Shown: one piece after another, positions 45,917 to 55,219 of the stretch
How the letters are laid out: each line of letters begins with the position of its first letter
Numbering within the stretch: the first letter of the stretch is position 1
Assembly: GCA_022419385.1 (NCBI GenBank)
Contig: JAJUBI010000005.1
Location: 3,100,001 to 3,164,000 of the forward strand
DNA from: Paraconiothyrium sp. Pb-2020
Lineage: Eukaryota > Ascomycota > Dothideomycetes > Pleosporales > Didymosphaeriaceae
Reading direction: 5' to 3'
DNA: 64,000 nt
Translations under genes and position numbers: made by a program
Notes under the pieces: generated by a model
Databases searched by the model: none
The model's input: the letters and a program-made list of their open reading frames with translations, nothing else
What the model was told of the DNA's origin: nothing

Positions 45917-47097
45917 GAATTCAATCATATGCGTATAGCAGCTAAGCTACAAGGTACAAGACGACAGATTTTGGATGCATGCTACTTATGTTACTCCATC
46001 AAGTTCATAACCCAAAGTTCCACACCGGACGAGAAGCGTTCCCGGGCAATTCTTAGGCCTTTATTCCTGTTGCTACTACCGAGGTGTGAGTCTTCCTTCT
46101 CCATGTGCATACTTCGACCAAGTCTACGAGTGAGTTACAACCCTGCTTCGGTACGTTAGTTATATTCCTGGATGAACGGCAATGCGAAAAGGTGAGTGTA
46201 GAATTCCTCAGTGATCTTGGTGGAAAAGAGTAAAATCAGTCCCAAAGGGTCATTTACTATCTAGGCAAAGGTTTTTAATCATCGGAAAGATGACGACAAC
46301 GTGTGACGAACAACCAGAAAGAAGCGACTTACCACCGGAGGAAGCAGTTGGCGAGGATTGGGACTGTGGGTTAGCCAAAGCTGTTGATGCATCGAACGCG
46401 ATGTGGTCTAGATCTGTGTTGACGATTAGCATTTGCACATACAATCGGGTGAAGTGACAATTGCCAGCGTGTGAAAGCGCTCAGAATATGTAAGAAATTG
46501 AATATCATGGGTCCTAGGCCGTTAAGAAACCCCGGCGAGGGTCTCCGGCAAAGGACTCAATCGCAAATTTGACTCATCATCGAAAGGAGGAAGAGGAGAG
46601 GGATGATCGAATATAAACATACCTCTACAAGTCACGTAGTCTGTCGCACTGCGACGTTAGTACGAGTAAAATCCCAGGGCAGCACTAGAATGCCGCGAGC
46701 GACTGAACATGCGTGCATACACATCGCAACGAGGGTGAAGCTGCCCGCTATCAAGGCGGTACAGACGACTTGAGCTGCCGGCAAGTCGAGCGAGAAAGCA
46801 GCCGTATTGTCGAGTTTGCACAGGTTGAGAAGTTGGGGAGGACGTCGCAGGAAAGAAAAAGTAAAGAGGGCCGCGCTTTCCGCGCTAGTCCACGTGACTA
46901 ACCGCTAATCCGGAACAAGCACGGCTGTCCTCGCTTAGATTTTGGCTTGCACACTCGATCATCAAGCCGCACAGCACACCTTCGACCGACAACTAACAAC
47001 ACAGCAAACGACTCTCCTTCCGACCGGTACGCCTACGACACTGATTTATACATTCACTGCCAGATTCTAACTTGCATTTGCAGCACAAACCGTCGAA
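45917..47097. other. Intergenic, upstream of RPL14
   Basis: No gene supported. The last ~150 bases are pyrimidine/CA-rich and contain CAACTAACAACACAG (about 46989-47003), possibly a branch site and acceptor of a leader intron in RPL14. Confidence 0.5.
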
Positions 47098-47657
47098 ATG
47101 GGTGACGCTGATATCACAACGAGCCAGTGGAGGTTGGTCGAGGTTGGCCGCGTCGTTGTCTTCAGCGGCGGCCAGTACGATGGACGGTTAGCCACCATTG
47201 TCGAGATTATCGATCACAAGCGTGTATGCATCTCGCAGTTCCGGTTCTTGCGCGCCGCTCACAGGATGCTAGGTGCTCGTTGACGGTCCTTCCAAGGACG
47301 CCCCCGTTCCCCGCCACGCAATCGCCCTCGCCAAGGTCTCTCTCACCCCGATCGTCATTCCCAAGCTTCCCCGCGGTACCGGACGTGGCTTCGTTGCCCA
47401 GCAGTGGGAGAAGGAGGAGGTTGACAAGAAATGGTCAGAGAGCAGCTGGTCCAAGAAGCGCGCTCAGTTCCAGAAGAGGAGGCAGCTCAACGACTTCGAG
47501 CGCTTCAAAGTAATGAAGCTCAGGAAGCAGGTTGGTTACCCTGGTTCTGCGTCATTTCTGTGGAGTGCCGTATTATGAGGAGTGCCTATCACTGACTACT
47601 CTATAGGCCCGCTTCGAGGTTCGCAAGTCTCTCGCTAAGGTGCGCAGCGCAGCATAG
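47098..47657 (+). CDS. RPL14: Large-subunit ribosomal protein eL14
   Basis: Component of the 60S ribosomal subunit. Exons: 47098-47223, 47273-47530 and 47607-47657 (144 aa, near the usual fungal length). Introns are 49 nt (GTATGC...GCTAG) and 76 nt (GTTGGT, CACTGAC, CTATAG). The KOW-like start WRLVEVGRVVVFSGGQYDGR continues across the first intron as HKRVLVDGPSKDAPVPRHAI, typical of eL14. The basic C-terminal half (SSWSKKRAQFQKRRQLNDFE) reads through the second intron into ARFEVRKSLAKVRSAA and stops. All frames close in phase 0. Confidence 0.95.
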
Positions 47658-48349
47658 ATGATATCAACGGCGTCGGGGTTACGGAGGGCGGGTGCATCGT
47701 CCCAGGTTACAGCGGAGGGCACCCGCATGTCATGCGCAACTCGAAGGGCTATTCGCGGCATCCAAAATTTCCAATCCTAACTGGGGCAAATGATTTCCTG
47801 TTTGGTACGGTGCAATTCGGATCTGGAGATTAAGCCGACTCTCTCATGTGAGCGCATGTAGAAAGAGTCAAAATTCCAAAGTTCATGAACCCAACATTAG
47901 CATTTTCTGTAATTGATATCCGGTTTTTGCACCACAAGCCTGATGCGCCACGGAGGTGCCACGACCGTGAATCCAAAATCTGTCTACCAGTCGCCCGGTT
48001 GCGTCAATTTGCAATAATCGACAGCAATGCGACACACTTCCGTGCCCAGCTACAATATATAGCAGAGGTAACTTGATGCGCAGCGCGAATGCTAGGTAGA
48101 TCCGAAATCGCATGAGTGGTGCAGAACAGAATCGAAATCGGAAAATAGCAATGCAGTAGAATACGGAATCTATCAAGTGACATAGGTTTTCGGTCATCTG
48201 CTCCGTGCGTGTCTAAATCCGAGTTCTTCTGTGAGGGCGCCGTGGGCGCGCCCGCGCCGAACGTGAGTTTTCGCTTAAGCTCACCACAGCACTAACCTAG
48301 CCCAATTTGCGATCCCTCCACACGAACTTCCACACACATCAACGTCAAC
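47658..48349. other. Intergenic
   Basis: 3' flank of RPL14 and promoter of the NAC alpha gene. Nothing recognised. Confidence 0.55.
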
Positions 48350-49129
48350 ATGGCCAACCCACGCATTGAGGAACTCCCGGACGAGCCCGAGAAGAAGAAC
48401 GTCGAGGTTGAGGATGCAGAGTCTGACTCTGACTCCGAGGGCGATGCTGAGGCCGAGACTGGCGTTCCTGCAGGCGCCTCCGTCACTGTGCATTCGCGCA
48501 ACGAGAAGAAGGCACGCAAGGCCATTGGCAAGCTCGGCCTGAAGCACATCGAGGGCATCACCCGTGTCACTCTCCGCCGGCCCAAGGGAGTGAGTACGGC
48601 CTGCGGAATGGGTGCTGGAGATCCCCGCACAACGAGCTCTCCAGCACCCGCGTTATCGCGGTTCGAAAATTCGCTGACAGCGACACCCAGATTCTCTTCG
48701 TTATCAACCAGCCCGATGTCTACAAGTCGCCCTCCAGCAACACCTACATGTATGTTGACCAAGAAGAACCCCGCATTGCGTCACTAACAGGCGTGCAGCA
48801 TCTTCGGTGAAGCTAAGATCGAGGACTTGAACTCCACTGCCCAGGCCAACGCTGCCCAGCAGCTTGCTGCTCAGGAGGCCGCCAGCCACGACCACTCCGG
48901 CCATGATCACGAGGGCCACGACCACGGCAAGGGCAAGGCTCCCGAAGTCGCCAAGGAAGAGGAAGAGGAGGAGGACGACGATGACGAGGAGGTTGACGAC
49001 TCTGGTCTTGAGGCCAAGGACATTGAGCTCGTTATGCAGCAGGCGTCCGTGTCAAGGAAGAAGGCCGTCAAGGCTCTCAAGGAGAACGACAATGATATCG
49101 TCAATTCCATCATGGCACTCAGCATATAG
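48350..49129 (+). CDS. EGD2: Nascent polypeptide-associated complex subunit alpha
   Basis: Ribosome-bound chaperone subunit, paired with NAC beta at the peptide exit. Exons: 48350-48589, 48691-48749 and 48799-49129 (209 aa). Introns are 101 nt (GTGAGT...CCCAG) and 49 nt (GTATGT, ACTAAC, TGCAG). After an acidic start, the NAC domain (about residues 49-108) reads KARKAIGKLGLKHIEGITRV, VINQPDVYKSPSSNTYI and IFGEAKIEDL. A linker rich in Ala, Gln and His (HDHSGHDHEGHDHGKG) and then a run of Glu/Asp lead to the C-terminal UBA domain (about 168-209: EAKDIELVMQQASVSRKKAV). Complete, with family-typical length. Confidence 0.96.
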
Positions 49130-49512
49130 GCTCGTAGGCTTGTAACGCGTCACGGCTGTGCTTACGGGAAACGGATGGCTCTGTCTGAGTGTTCGGGAGC
49201 CTCTGGGACTTCTATCGTCATGTAAAAGCTACACCTCAAGATATGGTTGCTTTGTTATGCCAATGCTGCAGTATTCATGTCGTGGTGATTTTGTAATTGT
49301 CCAGTTCGTCAATGCGGTGACCAGTGAAAGATATACGCCAAGTATCAATGCATGTGCTCTCAGCTGTTGAAAGCACCCGTCAGTGCCCGACCTCGGGCGA
49401 CTGTTGGAGCTTACATAACGAATGCCAAGCCCTTCTCCTTCGCTCTTGCGGAACTTTGACCTCCCTCACCGCGATCCATCCCCACCGAAACCCGTCCCAA
49501 TTCATCACCACA
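49130..49512. other. Intergenic
   Basis: 3' flank of NAC alpha gene and promoter of the ATP synthase subunit d gene. Nothing recognised. Confidence 0.6.
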
Positions 49513-50275
49513 ATGGCTGTTGGAGTACGTTTATCTCCTCTCTCGCACTCTCCAAAGCTCCGTACAGCTAATTCGCTGCTCCGGGAACGCCTCCCTCCAC
49601 TCAATCGCACCCGACGCGCTATTTTAAGAGAACCCAAAACTGACACCTAGCAGCGCAGCGCCGCACTCAAAATCGACTGGACCAAGATCGGCACCCAGCT
49701 TGGTCTCAAGGGTCAAACCGCCGCCGCTCTTCAGTCCTTCAAGAAGCGGAATGACGATGCGCGCCGCAAAGTGACTGTGCTCTCCGAGCAGCCGCAGACC
49801 GTTGACTTCTCCTACTACCGCTCCGTATTGAAGAACACGGCCATTGTCGATGAGATCGAGAAGCAGTTCAATGCTTTCAAGCCCCAGACCTACGATGTCG
49901 GAAGGCAGGTCAAGGCTATCGAGGCCTTTGAGGCGCAGGCTGTAAAGAGCGCTGAGGAGACCAAGAGCGTGGTTGACAGGGAACTGAGCGACCTGCAGAA
50001 GACGCTGAAGAACATTGAGGAGGCGAGGGCGTTCGATGAGCTAACTGTGGTATGTATCTGAGGAGGACTGGGATGCAGGGCAGATCGCTAATCCGGCAAC
50101 AGGACGAGGTTGCTGCCGCACAGCCCGATATTGACAAGCGCACCGAGCAGCTCGTTTCCAAGGGTCGCTGGGCCGTACCGGGTTACAAGGTAAGTCTCAC
50201 ATCGATATTTGAATGATTGGGAACGGACGGCTAATTCCTTCGCAGGAGAAGTTTGGAGACCTATCGGTGCTCTAA
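49513..50275 (+). CDS. ATP7: Mitochondrial ATP synthase subunit d
   Basis: Peripheral-stalk subunit of F1Fo ATP synthase. Exons: 49513-49524 (MAVG), 49651-50049, 50103-50189 and 50246-50275 (175 aa, family length). Introns are 126, 53 and 56 nt, all GT-AG and phase 0. Typical stretches: KIDWTKIGTQLGLKGQTAAA, FKKRNDDARRKV, VDFSYYRSVLKNTAIVDEIE and SKGRWAVPGYK, ending EKFGDLSVL. The first acceptor is a tandem TAG-CAG, so one residue (Gln5) may be present or absent. The long coiled-coil helices (VKAIEAFEAQAVKSAEETKS) are as expected. Confidence 0.95.
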
Positions 50276-51037
50276 GCGTTTTATTTTGCTTCTTAAAAAA
50301 TCCCCGGTCTGGGTTGTACTACCTACGTGTGAATAGTCTCGAGGTCTCAATGCCATCATAGATCACAGTGTCAGATGTGTTACCATTCCGGCCGTGTGCT
50401 TTGTCTCGCTGCAATTCGAGGTCTGTATGCTTCCTCTTCTAACATAGCATGATCGGGCCAGAATGTTTCACCAGATTTGGTAGCAGTACAGCGTACATCA
50501 TAACCGCCACGGCAAGACCACAATTCGTTGCAGCAGTACCGCTGCTATCGGGCAACAACATTCAAGAATGCGATGCACTGCATGCACCGATGTTCCTGGA
50601 CTCGCCTCTCGCGTCTCCCTGTATCTACGACGACTACCTTTCACCCCAATTCACCCGCGAATTCTTTACGCCTCGACAGTCGCGCCAGTATACCATCCTG
50701 CGCGGGCAATTTCGTATGTTACATACACCAGTGAGTCTCTCAATCACCCTCTGCCACAGGATGTACAGCATCTGCCTTTGTCTACAAAACTTTGTGGCCT
50801 ATACTGGACTCTGGTGTGACCACTTCGAACTTCTAGTCAACCATGCCAGAACCTCAGCACCCTTAAAGGTTTATTATCGTTGATAGATGGATTTAGTCTA
50901 CTGTCGAGTATGAATCAGATAGCAGCACACAAGTACACTATGCACGCAAATCCATTGAATCTCTTGCATTCATAATTCATTATCATTCAATCATTTATGC
51001 GGATATGTATATCCAAGCCCCCAAGTCGCCCTTTCTT
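50276..51037. other. Intergenic between convergent genes
   Basis: 3' flanks of ATP7 and the 949-aa protein gene. A 144-codon plus-strand frame (50449-50883) resembles nothing known. Confidence 0.5.
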
Positions 51038-53887
51038 CTACTCCCACAACTTCCACTCGTCTTCATTTTCTCTCAACTCGCTCTTCGCCTTTTCCCACTC
51101 CCATGTCCCCCTCTCCAACCCAGCCATCCATCCGAGGATGTCTTTCCTCTCTCTCCCCAGCCTCACCTCCGCGCTCTTTCTCTCCAATACCTTGCGCTCC
51201 AAATATCCAAAGTTTTCCTCCCGTACGGCAGTTTCATAGATGTCGCGCATCCGCGTACTATATAAGCAGCAGCTAGATCCGAGCTCTGGGTTTTCTCCGG
51301 GCACGGGCTGTATGGTGCGGGTGAATAGCTTAGGTATGGTGGAGGGCGTGGATGGTGAGGAGGAAGAGGTTGGTGCGAGGTGGGGCCAGATCAGCTCGTC
51401 GAAGCATTCTTGGCACACGGTGAATTCGGAGAGGACGGGGATGAAGTGCCATGCCTTCCGGACCAGTGGCTTGTCGCGCTGGCACTCGGCTTTGAAGGCG
51501 TTTTCGCGCGCGAGCTGCACAAAGCGGGCGATGTGCGGATGCTGATTGAGCGCTTGTGCTTCGGCGTCGAGCTCGACGAGGAGGTCGAGATACTTTGGGA
51601 AACGGCGGGACTTGACGCGGAGGCTGCACATGTATGTTGAGGGGAGGGCGTAAGGGCTGGTCATCGCGGGGAGGCGCGTGAAGTAGCCCTTCATGCTTGG
51701 GAAGAGCTCTTCAACCATTCTGAGGTCGCAAATGCAAATGGCGAAATTGGCGACGTGGATGCCGTCGCGAGGGTCGGATACCCCGTACCATACAGTGTGG
51801 TCTGTACCAAGTTCGCGATCGCCCGGACACGGTCGCTCTTGGTCGGAAACGGTGGCAAGAGTGTACAATAGGTCAGGAGACGTTCGACGTTGCTTGATCG
51901 TCAAGAGCCACGCAAGCCGCATCCAGGGGCTACTGAAGTCACACAATCGTTCCACAGGTCGCTCGTACCGGCGACTTTTTGTGAAGTACCTCGAGAAAGG
52001 TGTGTCCACGAAAACGCCTTTGTAGCAACTGGGACAGATGTCGAAACTGGGGCAATCGTGTAATGTGTACCAATCGTTGTACTTTGACGATGGCTCAGCT
52101 CGAGGACATGAGGGAAGAGGCCTATCCAAGCTTAGAGGAACAGCAGACTTTCTCTCTCTACGCGCTCCGTCGTTACCGTTCTGTGACCGGACGCTGTCAG
52201 ACCTCACCCTCGGCGATCGAGGTATTTCGTCTGTAGTATTTTGCCGACTACTAGGCCGAGGAGGGAAGCCTGATTGGCGCTCACGAGCTGAGCTAAAGGC
52301 GGGCGAGTCCAAATGATCTGGTTTTGGAGACGACGTTATAGGCGTGTAGGAAGCGTAAGCGTGGTCGTGTTGAAATTGCTCTTCTGGTGGCATGAAAGCG
52401 TCCGTGGGCCTATTGTCAACTGGATATGGTAATGGGTTCCCAGCCCTAGGCGCTCTTGCAGGTGAGGGACTCTTTACATTGATCTGCGGCATGGACACCG
52501 GCATGGTTTCATATCGTTCAGGGCGTGTGGTTGGTCTCAATCTGTCAGTCGTGGGAGGGTAGGTGCCGTGCCAATCAGCTTCCGTTATCGGCGCTCTTGG
52601 AGACTGTTGAACTTGAGCGTGTGACGAAGATAGCGGAGAAGGAGGTCGACCGGATCTTGATGAAGGTCTGGAGGTATTAGGCGAGGGTGGCCGACGCGGC
52701 GGCAGACGGGGTGAGCGTGGAGGTGAAGGGTCGTGCTTTGGTCGTGGCGAGCTTGCACGAGAGGACACGTATCTAGGATCTTTTAAACGGTCTGTATCGA
52801 GTGGAGCAGGCTTTGATTTTCTGGGCTCTCCATTCAGTGACGAGGAGGAAGACCTTGGTGACTCAGATGCTGGAGTATGTGGCTTCGACGATCCCGACGA
52901 AGAAGTACTGTCTTTGCCGGATTTTTCGTGTGCTTCACGCCGTGCTAACACAGGCGGAGAATTATCCCGTCTCCTCCTTTCCGATTTGGCCTGGCTGCCC
53001 AGAACGGTTGCCCTAAGATCCTCCTTCTGCAGGTCTGTTTTCACGAAGCTGTATCGTTGTGGTCTTCGTTCGGTGCGGAGACGAGATGTGTCTGAATCGG
53101 CGTCGGAATCTTCGGAGACATCTTCTCGATTCTTGACAGGTGATGGTGGTCGAGAGGAAGGTATATGCTTGGGACGGACGGGTATTTGTATCGCGGGCTT
53201 GGTATTCTGATCGCGAGCATTTAGAGGGTCTCGACTCGGAACGGATGTCGAAATGCTGGACAAGGAGGGAGCGATGGCTTCGGGCGACAAGAAATACTCG
53301 CCAGGCGACGGTGCCAGCGACTCCTTCTGCGGCTTGGTATAGGCGTACGGGGTAGATGTGCGTTTGGTGAAAAGCGGCGGGGGGTCGAGATTGGTCTTCA
53401 GGTGCGGCATATTGCCCCGCTCGGCGAAGCTTCTACGCCTCTGGTCTCTTGCTGCGCCGCCATCGTCGCCAGGGTCCGAGACAAGAACGAAGCGACGCTC
53501 GTCGTTGGTGGGCTCGATCTCCTCTATGATGGGGTACTGATCGACACTGCCCCGCGATTTCGCTCCACCGTCCTCGACCACCGACCCGGCCGACGAGCGA
53601 ACCTCCCGCCCCAGCGAGGCCGTCTCGTCTTCGACGCTGGGAGAGGGCGGCCATCGATTCCTGTGTCGTGTAGCTTGCGGTGACAGGCGGTGCGGCGGCG
53701 CAGTATAGCGGGGTTCGTAGCCGTAGTAGGGTGTGGAGTGGTACGAGCCGGACTCGCTGTAGCTGTTCATGGCTGGGTGGGGAGGCTGCGGGCGCCTCGC
53801 GTATGCGTCTGAGTCGCGGGACGTCTTATAGGAAGATTCATGGCTTGGACTGTAGGTATAGCGGGTGTCGTAGTTGGAGTAAGCCAT
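51038..53887 (-). CDS. Large mostly disordered protein with C-terminal Cys-containing domain
   Basis: Intronless, 949 aa, not assigned to a named family. Residues 1 to ~590 are low-complexity: Ser/Pro/Arg-rich with Tyr at the start (MAYSNYDTRYTYSPSHESSY) and many RSPSP-like stretches (SPPRSPRLPPRRPPSPNTSR), as in nuclear matrix or splicing-related proteins. The C-terminal ~330 residues look folded: WYTLHDCPSFDICPSCYKGV (possible zinc pair), CDFSSPWMRLAWLLTIKQRR, FAICICDLRMVEELFPSMKG and FTVCQECFDELIWPHLAP (second Cys pair), ending with a helical, charged tail. I recall similar proteins widely in ascomycetes as uncharacterised. The two CxxC-type pairs could bind a zinc ion together; this is inference. 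Confidence 0.8.
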   Translation of the reverse strand: MAYSNYDTRYTYSPSHESSYKTSRDSDAYARRPQPPHPAMNSYSESGSYHSTPYYGYEPRYTAPPHRLSPQATRHRNRWPPSPSVEDETASLGREVRSSAGSVVEDGGAKSRGSVDQYPIIEEIEPTNDERRFVLVSDPGDDGGAARDQRRRSFAERGNMPHLKTNLDPPPLFTKRTSTPYAYTKPQKESLAPSPGEYFLSPEAIAPSLSSISTSVPSRDPLNARDQNTKPAIQIPVRPKHIPSSRPPSPVKNREDVSEDSDADSDTSRLRTERRPQRYSFVKTDLQKEDLRATVLGSQAKSERRRRDNSPPVLARREAHEKSGKDSTSSSGSSKPHTPASESPRSSSSSLNGEPRKSKPAPLDTDRLKDPRYVSSRASSPRPKHDPSPPRSPRLPPRRPPSPNTSRPSSRSGRPPSPLSSSHAQVQQSPRAPITEADWHGTYPPTTDRLRPTTRPERYETMPVSMPQINVKSPSPARAPRAGNPLPYPVDNRPTDAFMPPEEQFQHDHAYASYTPITSSPKPDHLDSPAFSSARERQSGFPPRPSSRQNTTDEIPRSPRVRSDSVRSQNGNDGARRERKSAVPLSLDRPLPSCPRAEPSSKYNDWYTLHDCPSFDICPSCYKGVFVDTPFSRYFTKSRRYERPVERLCDFSSPWMRLAWLLTIKQRRTSPDLLYTLATVSDQERPCPGDRELGTDHTVWYGVSDPRDGIHVANFAICICDLRMVEELFPSMKGYFTRLPAMTSPYALPSTYMCSLRVKSRRFPKYLDLLVELDAEAQALNQHPHIARFVQLARENAFKAECQRDKPLVRKAWHFIPVLSEFTVCQECFDELIWPHLAPTSSSSPSTPSTIPKLFTRTIQPVPGENPELGSSCCLYSTRMRDIYETAVREENFGYLERKVLERKSAEVRLGRERKDILGWMAGLERGTWEWEKAKSELRENEDEWKLWE

Positions 53888-55219
53888 ACAACGTGGGATC
53901 CTTTGTGATGGAGGTCAGGCGAGCAACAACTGCTGCCACGGAATTGCCTGTTCTAGAGTTGCACGAGCTTTGACGAATTATCTAGGATGCTGAAGTGCAG
54001 GGCCGAGGGAGTGGAAGGGTGCATTACATGGCGCAGGGCACGTAGTAATAAGGATAGCGGAGTCGTGCAGTGAGGGCCACTCTAACGCACCTCGCATCAT
54101 CTCTCGTACATTTCGAAGGGTCCACTACGCCCAAAGCAGCGTGGTCCCATGCACGCACCGCCCATCGCTTGCCGCTCCTCCAGTTCCTGACCGCCGCCGC
54201 ACAGCATGCGCTTCGTGACCAGCCCTGTCCTCTCGAGCCCAAGACTGCTTTATGTTGCCGTAACCACCAAAAGACGAGAGCTCCCACGCTATTTCAAGCG
54301 GCGCTACCGGCTCATACCCAACACCAGCATAGTTTCGCGTGCTCGTTGCCTTCTCTAGCTTCGTGCACCAAGTCCAACCACCGGCGAGTACGTCGACAGA
54401 GCTGCACGCTTGCGTACGGCTCGAACCTGTCCCTGACATCTCGCTGCATCCAGCCTTCGCAATCACTTGCATACCCGTGATGGATTGGTCTTTTCCCTTC
54501 TTCCTCTCGTACGTCCACTTTTTCGGCACCCTCCGAAGTAGCGGTAAGACCAACTTCCTCCGCCACACCGACATCCACCATAGCCACCACATTACTCCGA
54601 CCCCGCCTTGCGCAGAGCCGCACTATACCTATAACGCGCTTCGTGACTTCGCAAAATGCTGTGCTAGGAACTACAGACTTGTCAACACGTCACAGCCAGC
54701 TCAATCAGTCGTGGGTTTGGTCGTTCATTAGATTTGTCGACAGCAAAGAGACGGATATCAACACCATCCCTCCCTTCTCCTTTCTATCTTCGTCCTATGC
54801 TATTTGACCAAACCGCCACGCACCGTCCCATTGTTTACTTCACATCCGTCGTTCCTCATCAAGTCATGCCCGCATTAACATGTCCTATGTTTGAACACAA
54901 TGCCTGGAAGCCCCAGCACCGTGCAAAATGCAAATCACTCACCAAAGTGAGGCACATTGCCCGCTCTCTCAGGCTGGACTGCACCAGGTCGCACACATTT
55001 TTGAGCATAATACTTCATCCCTTTGCTTACTGGTACCCCGAGCCCATTCATGATTTGCTCACTCTCCTCAGGCGTCATTTTCTCTACTTCCTTCCGGTTG
55101 TCTTTGCTCCAAGTGCTCTCGGGCACGCGAGTGTAGCTGGACGCTTTCTCTTTCACATATGCTTGCACTTGTCGGATGAGGCCTTTGGCTCCCTTCCAAT
55201 CTTCTCAGCTGGGCCTGAG
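53888..55219. other. Intergenic, with a possible 3' extension of the RRM gene
   Basis: Mostly without coding signal. On the minus strand, 55203-54943 holds a protein-like frame (KGAKGLIRQVQAYVKEKASS, EVEKMTPEESEQIMNGLGVP) that ends at GTGAGT. An acceptor CCAG at 54904 and a short exon 54903-54875 (IVFKHRTC) could follow, though the intron would be only 39 nt. This may be the true C-terminus of the RRM protein upstream, or a separate small gene. Confidence 0.4.
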
